Shown: positions 16,693 to 25,389, numbered from the stretch's first letter. The stretch is 64,000 nucleotides of DNA from Thermoplasma acidophilum DSM 1728 (GCF_000195915.1 NC_002578.1:434001-498000); one strand, 5' to 3'. The notes: generated by a model not told the origin, from the letters alone. Program-made: numbers and translations.

Positions 16693-19635
16693 TCAATCAC
16701 CGGTCAATTTTATGTAATCGCTGCGCTTCCACTTCTCTTCCACCATTACTCCCCTCTGCGGGTGGGGCTTTCCGTATCTTGGATTGGTTCTTGGCATGGG
16801 GCTTTCCCCATGACCGCCCTCTATCTTTTCCATCTTCACCGGAAGCTCCTTATAGGCTGGCGTATGCGCGGTCGGATCCATCAGCCTGCTGGTAAGGTTG
16901 TTGACAGCAGAGTCCCCGCCTGAGTTCATGGGCATGTAGAGTTCCTTTCCCGAGACTCTGTCCGTAACCAGAACGCGAACCTTTATGCTTCCCCATTTCG
17001 AGGTGATCCTGACAAGGTCTCCATCCTTCAGTCCGCGTTCCGCAGCGAGTTCTGGCGAAACCTCCACGAAGGTGCCAGGAACCTTTTCCTTGAGGCCGGG
17101 AGACCGATAGGTTTCATTGCCCTCATGGAAGTGCTCAAGTATTCTGCCATTGTTCAGATGCAGATCGAATTCCTGGTCCACAGTCAAGGGCGGACTGTAC
17201 TTCAGGGGGTAGAACCGGGCCTTTCCGTCAGGGAAATTGAATCGATCAGTGTACAGCAGTGGTGTATCCTTTCCACCATCGGACACAGGCCACTGAAGGC
17301 TTCCAAAGCCCTCTAGCCTCTCATATGAAACGCCCGCGAATATAGGTGCGATCTTTGATACCTCCTGCATTATCTCAGATGGATGCCTGTAATTCCAGCC
17401 TGCACCAAGTCTGTTCGCAACATCCTGTATTATCTGCCAGTCTGGCCTGGAGTTCCCCAGGGGTTCCATCACCCGGTATATCCTCTGGATCCTGCGCTCA
17501 GTGTTCACGAATGTACCCTCCTTCTCCACGCTTGCTGCCGCGGGCAGGACAACATCGGCATATTTAGCCGTCTCTGACAGAAACATGTCCTCAACTACCA
17601 GGAAATCCAGCTTTTCCAGCTGCTTCCTGATGTATTCTGAATCTGATCCGGTTTCAACCAGTTCCTCACCAACAACGTACATTGCCCTGATCCTGTCACT
17701 GTTTATGGCCTCAAGGCAGGTGTTATTGTCGTAACCTGGCTTATCCGGTATCTGGCATTTCCAGTACTCCTCGATCTTTTTTCTCGCCTTTTCATCACTG
17801 ACGCTCTGGTATCCTGGAAGGTATGCGGACATTGCACCGAAGTCGCTGGCACCCTGTACGTTGTTATGCCCGCGAAGTGGATAGCCGCCTGTTCCAGGCC
17901 TGCCATAGTTGCCCGTCAGGAGGAGAAGATTGGACAGGGCTGTCGAGGTATCGCTGCCAGCCTGATGCTGCGTGACGCCCATGGCCCATATCACCGCCAT
18001 GCTCTTTGCCTCGTGTATCATCGTCGCAATTTTCCTTATATCATCGGCGCTTACGCCAGACACCTTCTCAGCAAATTCAAGGGTAAATGGTTCAAGGCTC
18101 TTCACGTATTCATCGTAGAAGTTCACCCGTTTTTCAATGAATTCCCTTGCCTGCCATCCCTGATCCACGATGTACTTCGCCACCGCATTTATCCATACGA
18201 GGTCCGTTCCCGGCCGCGGGTGTATGAAAACATCCGCCCTTCTTGCCATCTCATGCATGCGGAGATCAGCAACTATGATCTTCTGGCCATTGAGCTTGTG
18301 CGCACGTTTTATCCTGGTTGCAATAACGGGGTGCGACTCTGCGGTATTTGTTCCCACGGCCAGTATGAGATCGGATACGTAGAGATCACTTATTGATCCT
18401 GCATCACCGCCGTAACCGACCGTCCGCCACAGGCCGGTGGTTGCAGGGGCCTGGCAGAACCTTGAGCTGTTGTCAACGTTGTTTGTTCCGAATACCTGCC
18501 TGGCAAGCTTCTGCACCAGGTATGCCTCCTCGTTCGTTCCCTTGGAAGATGCTATGAATTCTATGGCGTCCGGCCCATACTTCTCCTTTATCTCCCTTAA
18601 CCTTGACGCAATCAGATCAAGGGCTTCGTCCCATGAGGCCATCCTGAATCTGTCGCCATCTCTTATGAGCGGTTCCGTTAACCTGTCTGGGCTGTTGACA
18701 AAGTCCCATCCGAACTTTCCCTTAACGCATGTGGATATGCCGTTTGCAGGTGATTCCGGCTTTGGCTGAACCTTAAGTATCTTCCTTCCGACCGTCCACA
18801 TCTCAAAGGAACAGCCGACACCGCAGTATGTGCATACGGTCTTTGTCTTCCTGATCCTCGTCTCCCTCATCTTTGACTCGATGTTGCTAATTGCCATCAC
18901 CGGCCGCATGGTTATGATCGGTTCGAATGCCTTCACCAGATCGATCATCGTATTCTTGGTCTCAGTATCGAGGTCTGTCAGATACCCTGCATTTCCGATC
19001 ATGGTCTTCTCCATCAGGGCGTTGACCGGGCATACGGTTACACAGTGACCGCATGAAACGCATGAAGATTCATTGATCTTTGATCCGTCGTCCCAGACAA
19101 CCCTTGGCCTTTCGAGCGACCAGTCTATGTGCAGCGTTTCATTTACCTGAACATCCTGGCAGGCTTCCACGCAGCGTCCGCAAAGAATGCACTGCGAAGG
19201 GTCGTACACGTAAAACGGGTTCGAATCATCAACATCGTATGGTTTCCTGCTGAACGGATACTTCTGCTTATCGATCTTCAGATCAAGAACGGCATTGTGG
19301 AGCTCGCAATCACCGTTGTTGTTGTCGCACACAGTGCAGTAAAGGTTGTGATTCGCCAGTATGCGCTGTACGGCCTCCTTTCTGAGATCCTTAACTCGAT
19401 CCTCTGAGTATACAACATTCATGTTCTCGTGCACTTGGGTGGCGCATGATCGGACGATCTTGCCGTCCGCCTCCACAAGGCAGGTGTCGCATGTCTGGAT
19501 TGGCCCAAGGCTTGGATGATAACAGATGTGGCTTATGTCCAGACGGTTTCTCATCATCACCTGCAGTACTGTTTCGCCATCATTGGCATCATAACTTCTG
19601 CCATCAATTGATATGGAAAATGCTTTTTCTGACAT
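16693..19635 (-). CDS. fdhA: Formate dehydrogenase catalytic subunit with NuoG-like ferredoxin N-terminus
   Basis: A 980-residue molybdopterin enzyme oxidising formate to CO2. Domains in order: 2Fe-2S ferredoxin (Cys38, 49, 52, 64); NuoG-type cluster with His96, Cys100, Cys103, Cys110; two 4Fe-4S clusters (Cys149-159 and Cys192-202); the catalytic domain with its own cluster (Cys268, 271, 275, 303); and a C-terminal dinucleotide-binding domain. The residue at the Mo ligand position is Cys394 in SSRFCQAP, not selenocysteine. The ORF extends to 19785, but the ATG at 19635 begins the ferredoxin domain and lies 25-31 bp from a TATA box. No signal peptide, so cytoplasmic. It is the first gene of the operon, with a duplicated promoter upstream. 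Confidence 0.94.
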   Translation of the reverse strand: MSEKAFSISIDGRSYDANDGETVLQVMMRNRLDISHICYHPSLGPIQTCDTCLVEADGKIVRSCATQVHENMNVVYSEDRVKDLRKEAVQRILANHNLYCTVCDNNNGDCELHNAVLDLKIDKQKYPFSRKPYDVDDSNPFYVYDPSQCILCGRCVEACQDVQVNETLHIDWSLERPRVVWDDGSKINESSCVSCGHCVTVCPVNALMEKTMIGNAGYLTDLDTETKNTMIDLVKAFEPIITMRPVMAISNIESKMRETRIRKTKTVCTYCGVGCSFEMWTVGRKILKVQPKPESPANGISTCVKGKFGWDFVNSPDRLTEPLIRDGDRFRMASWDEALDLIASRLREIKEKYGPDAIEFIASSKGTNEEAYLVQKLARQVFGTNNVDNSSRFCQAPATTGLWRTVGYGGDAGSISDLYVSDLILAVGTNTAESHPVIATRIKRAHKLNGQKIIVADLRMHEMARRADVFIHPRPGTDLVWINAVAKYIVDQGWQAREFIEKRVNFYDEYVKSLEPFTLEFAEKVSGVSADDIRKIATMIHEAKSMAVIWAMGVTQHQAGSDTSTALSNLLLLTGNYGRPGTGGYPLRGHNNVQGASDFGAMSAYLPGYQSVSDEKARKKIEEYWKCQIPDKPGYDNNTCLEAINSDRIRAMYVVGEELVETGSDSEYIRKQLEKLDFLVVEDMFLSETAKYADVVLPAAASVEKEGTFVNTERRIQRIYRVMEPLGNSRPDWQIIQDVANRLGAGWNYRHPSEIMQEVSKIAPIFAGVSYERLEGFGSLQWPVSDGGKDTPLLYTDRFNFPDGKARFYPLKYSPPLTVDQEFDLHLNNGRILEHFHEGNETYRSPGLKEKVPGTFVEVSPELAAERGLKDGDLVRITSKWGSIKVRVLVTDRVSGKELYMPMNSGGDSAVNNLTSRLMDPTAHTPAYKELPVKMEKIEGGHGESPMPRTNPRYGKPHPQRGVMVEEKWKRSDYIKLTGD

Positions 19636-19648
19636 GCAATGATCTAAA

Positions 19649-19696
19649 CTGATTATCACTATATAATCATTTCTGATTATCACTATATAATCATTT
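19649..19696 (-). promoter_or_regulatory. Tandem duplicated TATA/palindrome promoter of fdhA
   Basis: Two identical 24-bp units (19649-19672 and 19673-19696) follow each other without a gap. Each contains the inverted repeat TGATTAT-CACTAT-ATAATCA (7-bp arms), and the TATA sequence lies inside it (TTATATAG on the minus strand). The nearer TATA copy (19660-19666) is 25-31 bp before the fdhA ATG, right for a leaderless start. The second copy would start transcripts 24 nt further up. A protein bound to the palindrome would block TBP, so this looks like a repressor-controlled double promoter. Sequence facts are certain; regulation is inferred. Confidence 0.7.
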
Positions 19697-19756
19697 TTAA
19701 ATTGATAAAGATAAAAATTGTAATTTATATTATCTGCATTTAAGTTATTCGAGGCG

Positions 19757-20338
19757 TCAGAGCGGCAGATGCATTCCCAGTGCAAACGTGGTTACGGCTG
19801 CGAAGAACAGATACATCAGCCATGTACCGGTGACCAGGTGGAAGAAACCCTTCGCCCTTGTCCATGTGGGGGATTTCATGAGGCTCGCCGGTATGTCTGT
19901 TATGTACACGAACGCCAGGAGCACGAACAGCGTTGCAACGGGTATATCTCCAGCTTTGAAGAATACGAAGGCGCCTGTGATGCTGATCCATAGAAAAGCT
20001 ATGGCCATGAAGCCGTCTACCGTCGTGTCTCCCTGAACGTATTTGTTGATTCCAAGTGCGAACCAGTGAACGCCGTATGCCGTGAAGGCAGTTGCAGCCA
20101 TATACAGAATCGGAGTCGCCTGAAAAGCAGAGAATATGGTCAAGCCAAGGAACAAATACGTACCGGTAATGAACTGCATGAATCCCGGCATCCATATTCC
20201 CCATTGGCCCAGAACCTTGTTTACCTTTTCAGTGGTCTCCTTCGGTATCCTGAAGAATTCCCAGCCTCCCCAGACATAGTACCCGGTACCCAGGCCGAAG
20301 AATCCTATCGCCAGCGGAGGAAGTGGACTCATTACCAT
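19757..20338 (-). CDS. Six-helix membrane protein, distantly like acetate/formate transporters (AceTr)
   Basis: A 193-residue protein with six hydrophobic helices. GFMQFITGTYLFLGLT followed by AFTAYGVHWFALGINKY parallels the GGLAQLVTG ... AFTSYGSFW pattern of the AceTr protein at 12058, although the N-terminal NPAPLGL signature is missing. The gene is on the fdhA strand just upstream of the fdhA promoter, with its own TATA-like tract (about 20356-20366) 24 bp before the ATG. I infer a transporter for formate, acetate or another small acid or amide; AmiS/UreI-type channels are the alternative. Homology is by eye and moderate. Confidence 0.6.
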   Translation of the reverse strand: MVMSPLPPLAIGFFGLGTGYYVWGGWEFFRIPKETTEKVNKVLGQWGIWMPGFMQFITGTYLFLGLTIFSAFQATPILYMAATAFTAYGVHWFALGINKYVQGDTTVDGFMAIAFLWISITGAFVFFKAGDIPVATLFVLLAFVYITDIPASLMKSPTWTRAKGFFHLVTGTWLMYLFFAAVTTFALGMHLPL

Positions 20339-20626
20339 AAATGCTATAATTGCAATATATATAAAAATATTTTGTATTGAATTTCAGATTTAATTATGAT
20401 GGAGGCTATTTCTCTTTTACGTTTACGTGTATTTTATGGTCCATATTCGTAATTTTGCCATTTATGGATCATACGACACAATATCATTATGTTGTCTCTT
20501 TTAAATTATGTTGATAAATTATCATTATGTCTAAATATTTATGTATTAAAGACATCAGTTTACAAATAAATTTAATTTCATTACTTTTTGCAAACATTTA
20601 AATACTAATTGTTATAAAGTCATGTA
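20339..20626. promoter_or_regulatory. AT-rich divergent control region of the membrane protein and APC permease
   Basis: This 288-bp gap holds both promoters: TATA-like tracts at about 20356-20366 (minus) and 20594-20606 (AACATTTAAATAC, plus, about 25 bp before the permease ATG). The 11-bp word TATCATTATGT occurs at 20482-20492 and again at 20520-20530. An imperfect inverted repeat (ATGGTCCATA ... TATGGATCAT) spans about 20436-20472. These may be regulator sites; none is assigned. Confidence 0.4.
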
Positions 20627-22300
20627 ATGATAGAACAAGACACGTTTGTCAAGTCTACAGCCTCCGATAAGAGGTTCCGAAAGGAGCTTACGACTATTGA
20701 CCTCCTGTTTCTGAGCCTGGGAGGAATAATCGGGTCGGGATGGCTGTTTGCGGCAGCAGGAGCGTCCATGCTGGCCGGGCCCGCAGCCGTGCTATCATGG
20801 ATAATCGGTGGGCTCATCGTGCTCGTCATTGCTCTGGTGTATGCGGAACTTGGTGGCATGATACCGAGGTCCGGTGCGATCGTAAGGTACGGTCAGTACT
20901 CCCACGGCGGCCTTGCTGGATTTCTCTTCGGGTGGGCATACTTTTTGAGCGCCGTATCCGTCCCGGCCATAGAAGCTGAGGGTGTGATAACATACGCTGG
21001 TACCTATGTTAAGGGACTCGTAACTCCAACCGGTGTACTGACAGCAGTCGGAATATTGCTGGCAGCAATACTCATGCTCGGGTTCTTCTTCTTGAACTAC
21101 TTTGGAATCAAGGTCATGGGGAAGACAAATACGGGCATGACCTGGTGGAAGCTGATAATTCCATCAGCAACCGTAGCGCTTCTTCTTACGGTGCATTTCA
21201 ACATAGGCAACTTCTTCCTCAAAACCGGCTTTGTCACATATGGGTGGTCGAGCGTATTTGAAGCAATATCCGTATCCGGAATAGTGTTCTCGTATCTAGG
21301 TTTCAGGCAGGCGCTTGACTATGGAGGAGAAGCAAAGAACCCACAGAGGTCGGTTCCGATAGCGACGATACTGTCCGTTGTAATAGGAATAGCGCTTTAC
21401 GCGCTCCTGCAGGTGGTCTTCATCGGGCAGGTTAACTGGGCGGCCGTTGGCGTCGCGCCTGGTCAGTGGTCAGCGCTGAGCGGAGGTGTTGTAACGGCAC
21501 CATTCGCAACGCTTGCAAGCTCTGCTGGCCTCGTTTTCCTGTCCTACTTCCTCTTTGCAGACGCTTACGTATCGCCATCCGGCACGCTGAATGTGTACCT
21601 GGGCACATCTCAGAGGACGCTGTATGGGCTGGCCACCCTTGGCTATCTCGGCAAATCAATGTCCGACGTTAACAGAAAGCACCGTGTGCCAATACTGCCC
21701 CTCATCGCTTCTCTTGTAATAGGATACATATTCTTCGCTCCGTTCCCAAGTTGGTACAAGCTCGTTGGTTTCATATCCTCGTCAACAGTGTTCACCTACA
21801 TAGTTGGCGGCTCGGCCCTGCAGGTATTCAGGAGGGAGGCATCGGAACTGAAGAGGCCCTTCAGGCTTAAGGGCGCTTCAATACTTAGCCCGATAGCATT
21901 CGTCGGCGCCACGCTCATAGTCTACTGGAGTGGGTGGCCTCTTGTTGCCTATCTTGTCATAGCCATACTCATAGGCCTTATAGTCTATGCCGCATTCTAC
22001 CTTGCCGGAAAGTCCGCCATAAACATATTCTCCGGTAAGCACTTCAAGGGCGGTGCATGGCTTCTCGCATACATGGGAGCAATAACACTGCTGTCCTATT
22101 TCGGGGAGAAAGCATACGGCGGAACAGGGCTGATTCCGTTCCCATGGGACTTTCTGGTGATGATATTGGTGGCCATAGGCTTCTACTTCTGGTCTGTGTA
22201 CAGTGGGTTCAAGACCGATGAGATAACAGAGATAATAGAATCGGGCATGCAGTATCTGCCATCAGAGGAGGCGGCTCAGGCCCCAGCAGGGAAGAAGTGA
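20627..22300 (+). CDS. APC-family amino acid/organic cation permease
   Basis: A 557-residue membrane protein of the amino acid-polyamine-organocation superfamily with about 12-14 helices. The first helix carries LFLSLGGIIGSGWLFAAAGA, the substrate-binding unwound GxIxGSGW motif of the family. ALVYAELGGMIPRSGAIVRY is the second family signature, and GEAKNPQRSVPIA the conserved loop after helix 6-7. A TATA box 25 bp upstream of the ATG suggests a leaderless message. It is a single gene, fitting the peptide and amino-acid diet of Thermoplasma. The substrate cannot be told from sequence. Confidence 0.9.
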   Translation: MIEQDTFVKSTASDKRFRKELTTIDLLFLSLGGIIGSGWLFAAAGASMLAGPAAVLSWIIGGLIVLVIALVYAELGGMIPRSGAIVRYGQYSHGGLAGFLFGWAYFLSAVSVPAIEAEGVITYAGTYVKGLVTPTGVLTAVGILLAAILMLGFFFLNYFGIKVMGKTNTGMTWWKLIIPSATVALLLTVHFNIGNFFLKTGFVTYGWSSVFEAISVSGIVFSYLGFRQALDYGGEAKNPQRSVPIATILSVVIGIALYALLQVVFIGQVNWAAVGVAPGQWSALSGGVVTAPFATLASSAGLVFLSYFLFADAYVSPSGTLNVYLGTSQRTLYGLATLGYLGKSMSDVNRKHRVPILPLIASLVIGYIFFAPFPSWYKLVGFISSSTVFTYIVGGSALQVFRREASELKRPFRLKGASILSPIAFVGATLIVYWSGWPLVAYLVIAILIGLIVYAAFYLAGKSAINIFSGKHFKGGAWLLAYMGAITLLSYFGEKAYGGTGLIPFPWDFLVMILVAIGFYFWSVYSGFKTDEITEIIESGMQYLPSEEAAQAPAGKK

Positions 22301-22448
22301 TGGATCTATTTTATGGATCCTATAAGGTCAGATGTATAATTTAAATCTTAGAACCATATTATTTTTTTAATAATTAAATATTCACAGTCCGTTGTATGTA
22401 GTTCTACCTGAAAATAAATGTTGAAATAATTAAACCAAATGTGATTGC

Positions 22449-22763
22449 ATGGTCTGGTATCCCGCAATTGAGCAGAGGAAGGCTCAGGGTTTATTGAAGG
22501 TCAAGGTGGCCGGTACTGAGGTGTTGATAGTAAACGATGATGGGCATATATACGCAACGTCTCCCTACTGCACACACGAGCAGTTCGATCTCTCGGATGG
22601 ATTTCTTGATGACCACAAGATAGTCTGTACAAACCACTTTGCATCCTTCGATCCCAAGGACGGATCAGTGGTCAGCCCACCGGAGGGCGCGGGAGAAATA
22701 TCGCCCATAAAAACGTATCCTGTCCGCATAGAGAATGGGATGATACTTGTGGACTTGCCATAG
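22449..22763 (+). CDS. Rieske-type ferredoxin
   Basis: A 104-residue soluble 2Fe-2S protein. The ligands are Cys41-Thr-His43 and Cys60-x2-His63, in the form SPYCTHEQFDLSDG and KIVCTNHFASFD, as in the ferredoxin components of dioxygenases and NirD-like proteins. No membrane anchor and no proline loop with extra cysteines, so it is not the bc1-complex type. It lies 15 bp before the fused ETF gene on the same strand and is very probably co-transcribed with it, suggesting it passes electrons to or from that flavoprotein. The electron donor is not known. Confidence 0.9.
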   Translation: MVWYPAIEQRKAQGLLKVKVAGTEVLIVNDDGHIYATSPYCTHEQFDLSDGFLDDHKIVCTNHFASFDPKDGSVVSPPEGAGEISPIKTYPVRIENGMILVDLP

Positions 22764-22778
22764 GAGAACGGGATCGTC

Positions 22779-24491
22779 ATGAAACTGCTTGTTTTTGTGA
22801 AGCAGGTTCCTGATGTAAACAAGATAAAGTTCGATCCTGAAACGAAGAGGATCGTGAGAAAGGATGTACCCCTTATGATGAACTCCTTCGATAAGAAGGC
22901 GGTGGAGGAGGCTATAAGAATATCAGAACGTCATGGATGGGAAACCTGTGTGGCAACGATGGGGCCACCACAGGCAGTGGAGGTTATAAATGAGGCTCTG
23001 AGAATGGGGATAGAACGCGGATATCTGATCACGGATCCTTCACTGGCCAATTCGGATACGCTGATCACGTCGCGTGTGCTTGCGGCCTTTGCCCTCAGGT
23101 ATGGCCCAGATCTTGTGCTGATGGGAAAATATTCACTGGATGGAGAAACCTCACAGGTACCGGCCGAGGTATCTGCACTGATGGGCTGGCCATACGTGCC
23201 ATCTGTATCGAAGATCATGATATCCGATCATCTGGAACTTGAACAGGAGTTAGAGAATGGCATTTATACCTGCTCGGCACCGCTTCCATGCGTTCTGTCG
23301 CTTAGCGAGAAAATCAACAGGGCCAGGGCCATCAAGCCAGATACGCCGCAGATGTATGACAGAATAGTACAGATCGATACAAAATGGCTCGGGCTGGATC
23401 TGGATGGCGGCAGGGATTCTCCAACAGCTGTCATAGGAACCGAACAGGTTAACAGTAACAGAAGCCCTGTTTTCATAGATCCTGGAGCTGATATGTACCG
23501 GCAGATAATGGAGATAATTAGGGTGTCAAGGAAAAACGACAGGATGAAGACCATCGATCTGAATTATGCGGAGTTCAGAGGGGAGGCGTGGGCAATAGCC
23601 ATTGACAGTGAGAATGCATCGCTTGAAATAGCATCCAAGGTCGCAGACATCGCTTCGGAAAACTCATTTTACGTGAGGGTGATAGGCAATGTAGAATTCA
23701 GTGATCCACGGTCTGTGCCGGCTCACCATGTGGATATTATATCCGGAACAGATGCGGTTGGCCTCTCTTATTATATTGTCGATGAAATAAAGAAGCATAG
23801 CCCCGAGTTCTTGATCTTTCCGTCTACGGTGACTGGTAGGCAGATATCTTCCCTTGTTGCGGCAAGGTTTGGTCTAGGATTGACAGCCGACTGCGTGGAC
23901 CTTTCGTATGGTGATCGCGGTCTATTGCAGTACAAACCGGCTTTCGGCGGTGGGGTCATAGCAGAGATTATATCCCGGAAAAAACCGGCGATGGCCACTG
24001 CAAGGCCGGGCATGTTTAGGAAGGTGAAGGTAAACATAGAGCCCAGCATATCGCACATGTCTCTTGATCCCGCTGGCCGGATAAGGTATGGTCAGTTCAT
24101 ACCTGTGCCTCAGGAGTTCAAACCTCTTGAAGGATCAAGGCTGATACTAGGTATAGGCCGCGGCTTGAAGCGAAAGGAAGACCTGCCGAAAATAATGGAG
24201 CTGGCATCAATGCTTGGCGCCTCCGTTGGCGGTTCAAGGCCCATAGTGGACATGAATTATATCCCAAGGCAGCAGCAGATAGGCCTTACAGGAAGCGCTG
24301 TATCACCTGATGTGTACATAGCACTTGGAATCTCTGGTCAGGATAATCACATTGTGGGATTGCGATACGCAAGAAAGATCATAGCGGTGAATACAGACAG
24401 GAACGCTCCAATATTTCGCTATTCAGATTATGGGATAATCATGGATCTGATGCAGTTTGTTGAAGGCTTCCTGCATTTTCTCAATGCTTAG
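22779..24491 (+). CDS. Fused electron transfer flavoprotein (EtfB-EtfA)
   Basis: A 570-residue protein combining both ETF subunits. Residues about 1-250 match EtfB (MKLLVFVKQVPDVNKIKFD, AVEEAIRISERHGWETCVAT, the nucleotide region TSRVLAAFALRYGPDLVLMG). Residues about 260-570 match EtfA, ending in the FAD-binding domain with GRGLKRKEDLPKIMELASML, GGSRPIVD, QIGLTGSAVSPDVYIALGIS and NTDRNAPIFRYSDYG. ETF carries electrons from acyl-CoA dehydrogenases. It follows the Rieske gene with GGAG ahead of its ATG. Separate subunits are the norm; this single chain fixes 1:1 stoichiometry. The usual His of SGxxxH in the FAD loop is kept (SGQDNH). Confidence 0.93.
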   Translation: MKLLVFVKQVPDVNKIKFDPETKRIVRKDVPLMMNSFDKKAVEEAIRISERHGWETCVATMGPPQAVEVINEALRMGIERGYLITDPSLANSDTLITSRVLAAFALRYGPDLVLMGKYSLDGETSQVPAEVSALMGWPYVPSVSKIMISDHLELEQELENGIYTCSAPLPCVLSLSEKINRARAIKPDTPQMYDRIVQIDTKWLGLDLDGGRDSPTAVIGTEQVNSNRSPVFIDPGADMYRQIMEIIRVSRKNDRMKTIDLNYAEFRGEAWAIAIDSENASLEIASKVADIASENSFYVRVIGNVEFSDPRSVPAHHVDIISGTDAVGLSYYIVDEIKKHSPEFLIFPSTVTGRQISSLVAARFGLGLTADCVDLSYGDRGLLQYKPAFGGGVIAEIISRKKPAMATARPGMFRKVKVNIEPSISHMSLDPAGRIRYGQFIPVPQEFKPLEGSRLILGIGRGLKRKEDLPKIMELASMLGASVGGSRPIVDMNYIPRQQQIGLTGSAVSPDVYIALGISGQDNHIVGLRYARKIIAVNTDRNAPIFRYSDYGIIMDLMQFVEGFLHFLNA

Positions 24492-24514
24492 TGATTTCTG
24501 CGGGGAACATCTGT

Positions 24515-24880
24515 GGCTTTCAATGCACGAATCGGATCTATAATCGAGTTATGGATTAATGGTGGAATCTTTCTGATTTGCATGACCGTTTACCGCTATT
24601 CTAATGGAATTCAAGATCTGGTGAGAATACCTCTGATTATGTGTGGAGCCATCGCCTTCAGAATACGATTTTACTTTTATGAAATTAGGATGTTGATTCT
24701 TGATATTATAACATGGATTCTCTTCATTTAGCTTCGAGTCAAGATTTTTTCCATTTCCTGGCCTCTCCTGATATTTTCGCCCATCAATCCGGCAACCTCT
24801 TCCTGTATAACATTGCAATTTGAAATAACACCTGCAATCGGAATCATCCTGTCTGGGTTTGTTATTTACGCCAGAAACAA
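24515..24880 (-). pseudogene. Decayed ABC permease relic (UPF0014/FetB-like)
   Basis: The minus strand shows scattered matches to one family in a single frame, broken by stops. DRMIPIAGVI at about 24829-24855 is like LPIAGM of FetB. ENIRRGQEMEKIL follows at the right distance. After about 110 nt come IIRG ... IP ... KIPPLIHNS-IIDPIRAL (about 24521-24640), in the order and spacing of FetB's IIRRS, IPT, LPGMM and GIDPVKAI. At least five stops interrupt it, so it is dead. The family call is by eye against remembered sequences and is moderate. ORFs of 72 (plus) and 141 (minus) codons in this stretch are not real genes. Confidence 0.45.
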
Positions 24881-25091
24881 GTCTCTGAATCTTCCCCTGG
24901 CTTCCGCCGTCAGAAACTGGTACTTTCACCATCCGAAAAAATGAGATAATAGATGCCGTTGTGTATTGCTGCATTATCTATTGAACCCTTAAGGGAAGAA
25001 GGAATAAGGCCTATCAGGAGCTAAAGAAGGAAACCTTGGACGATTCAAAATCACAAATTTTTTGATCTTATCGAAATCTAAATAAAAGGTA

Positions 25092-25164
25092 TGGGGCCGT
25101 TGAGAATTGAACTCAAGTCACCAGCACCCCAAGCTGGCAGGATACCAAGCTACCCCACGGCCCC
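25092..25164 (-). tRNA. tRNA-Pro (anticodon GGG)
   Basis: A complete cloverleaf on the minus strand. The acceptor stem GGGGCCG pairs with CGGCCCC. The anticodon arm is CCAGC-TTGGGGT-GCTGG with GGG as anticodon, and the T arm is TTGAG-TTCAATT-CTCAA, followed by discriminator A. There is no intron, and CCA is not encoded. Its first base directly follows the TGA stop of rpoN, so it is most likely cut from the 3' end of that operon's transcript. Confidence 0.97.
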
Positions 25165-25383
25165 TCACGAAAATGGCATTATTTCGCTTATGAGATCAAC
25201 GTGCGATACGATCATGCGCCTGCAGCAGTATCTCTCTATTCCAAGATCATCGAAGATCTTCTCGATCTCCTCTGGACTGGGATCCCTGCCTTCTGCCTTT
25301 ATTTCATTAACACGTTTGATGTATCGCCCGTAATCTGACGCAATAACTCTGCCGCAGCTGAAACACCTGACAGGTATTATCAT
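25165..25383 (-). CDS. rpoN: DNA-directed RNA polymerase subunit N (Rpo10)
   Basis: A 72-residue subunit of the archaeal RNA polymerase, equivalent to eukaryotic RPB10. The zinc-binding motif is present as [15 protein letters not shown] (Cys-x2-Cys) and [16 protein letters not shown] (Cys-Cys-Arg-Arg-Met). Length matches the family. It is the last protein gene of rpl18e-rpl13-rps9-rpoN, an order common in archaea, and its TGA abuts tRNA-Pro with no spacer. Confidence 0.98.
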   Translation of the reverse strand: MIIPVRCFSCGRVIASDYGRYIKRVNEIKAEGRDPSPEEIEKIFDDLGIERYCCRRMIVSHVDLISEIMPFS

Positions 25384-25389
25384 TCCAGA

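Noticed and set aside
19636-19785. 50-residue N-terminal extension of FdhA
   Set aside because: It translates the duplicated promoter (repeated NDYIVIIRNDYIVII), and the ferredoxin domain starts at 19635.
24549-24974. Minus-strand 141-codon ORF between the ETF gene and tRNA-Pro
   Set aside because: Low-complexity, no start signals; the traces of a protein family are in another frame with stops, so the ORF is a by-product of decay.
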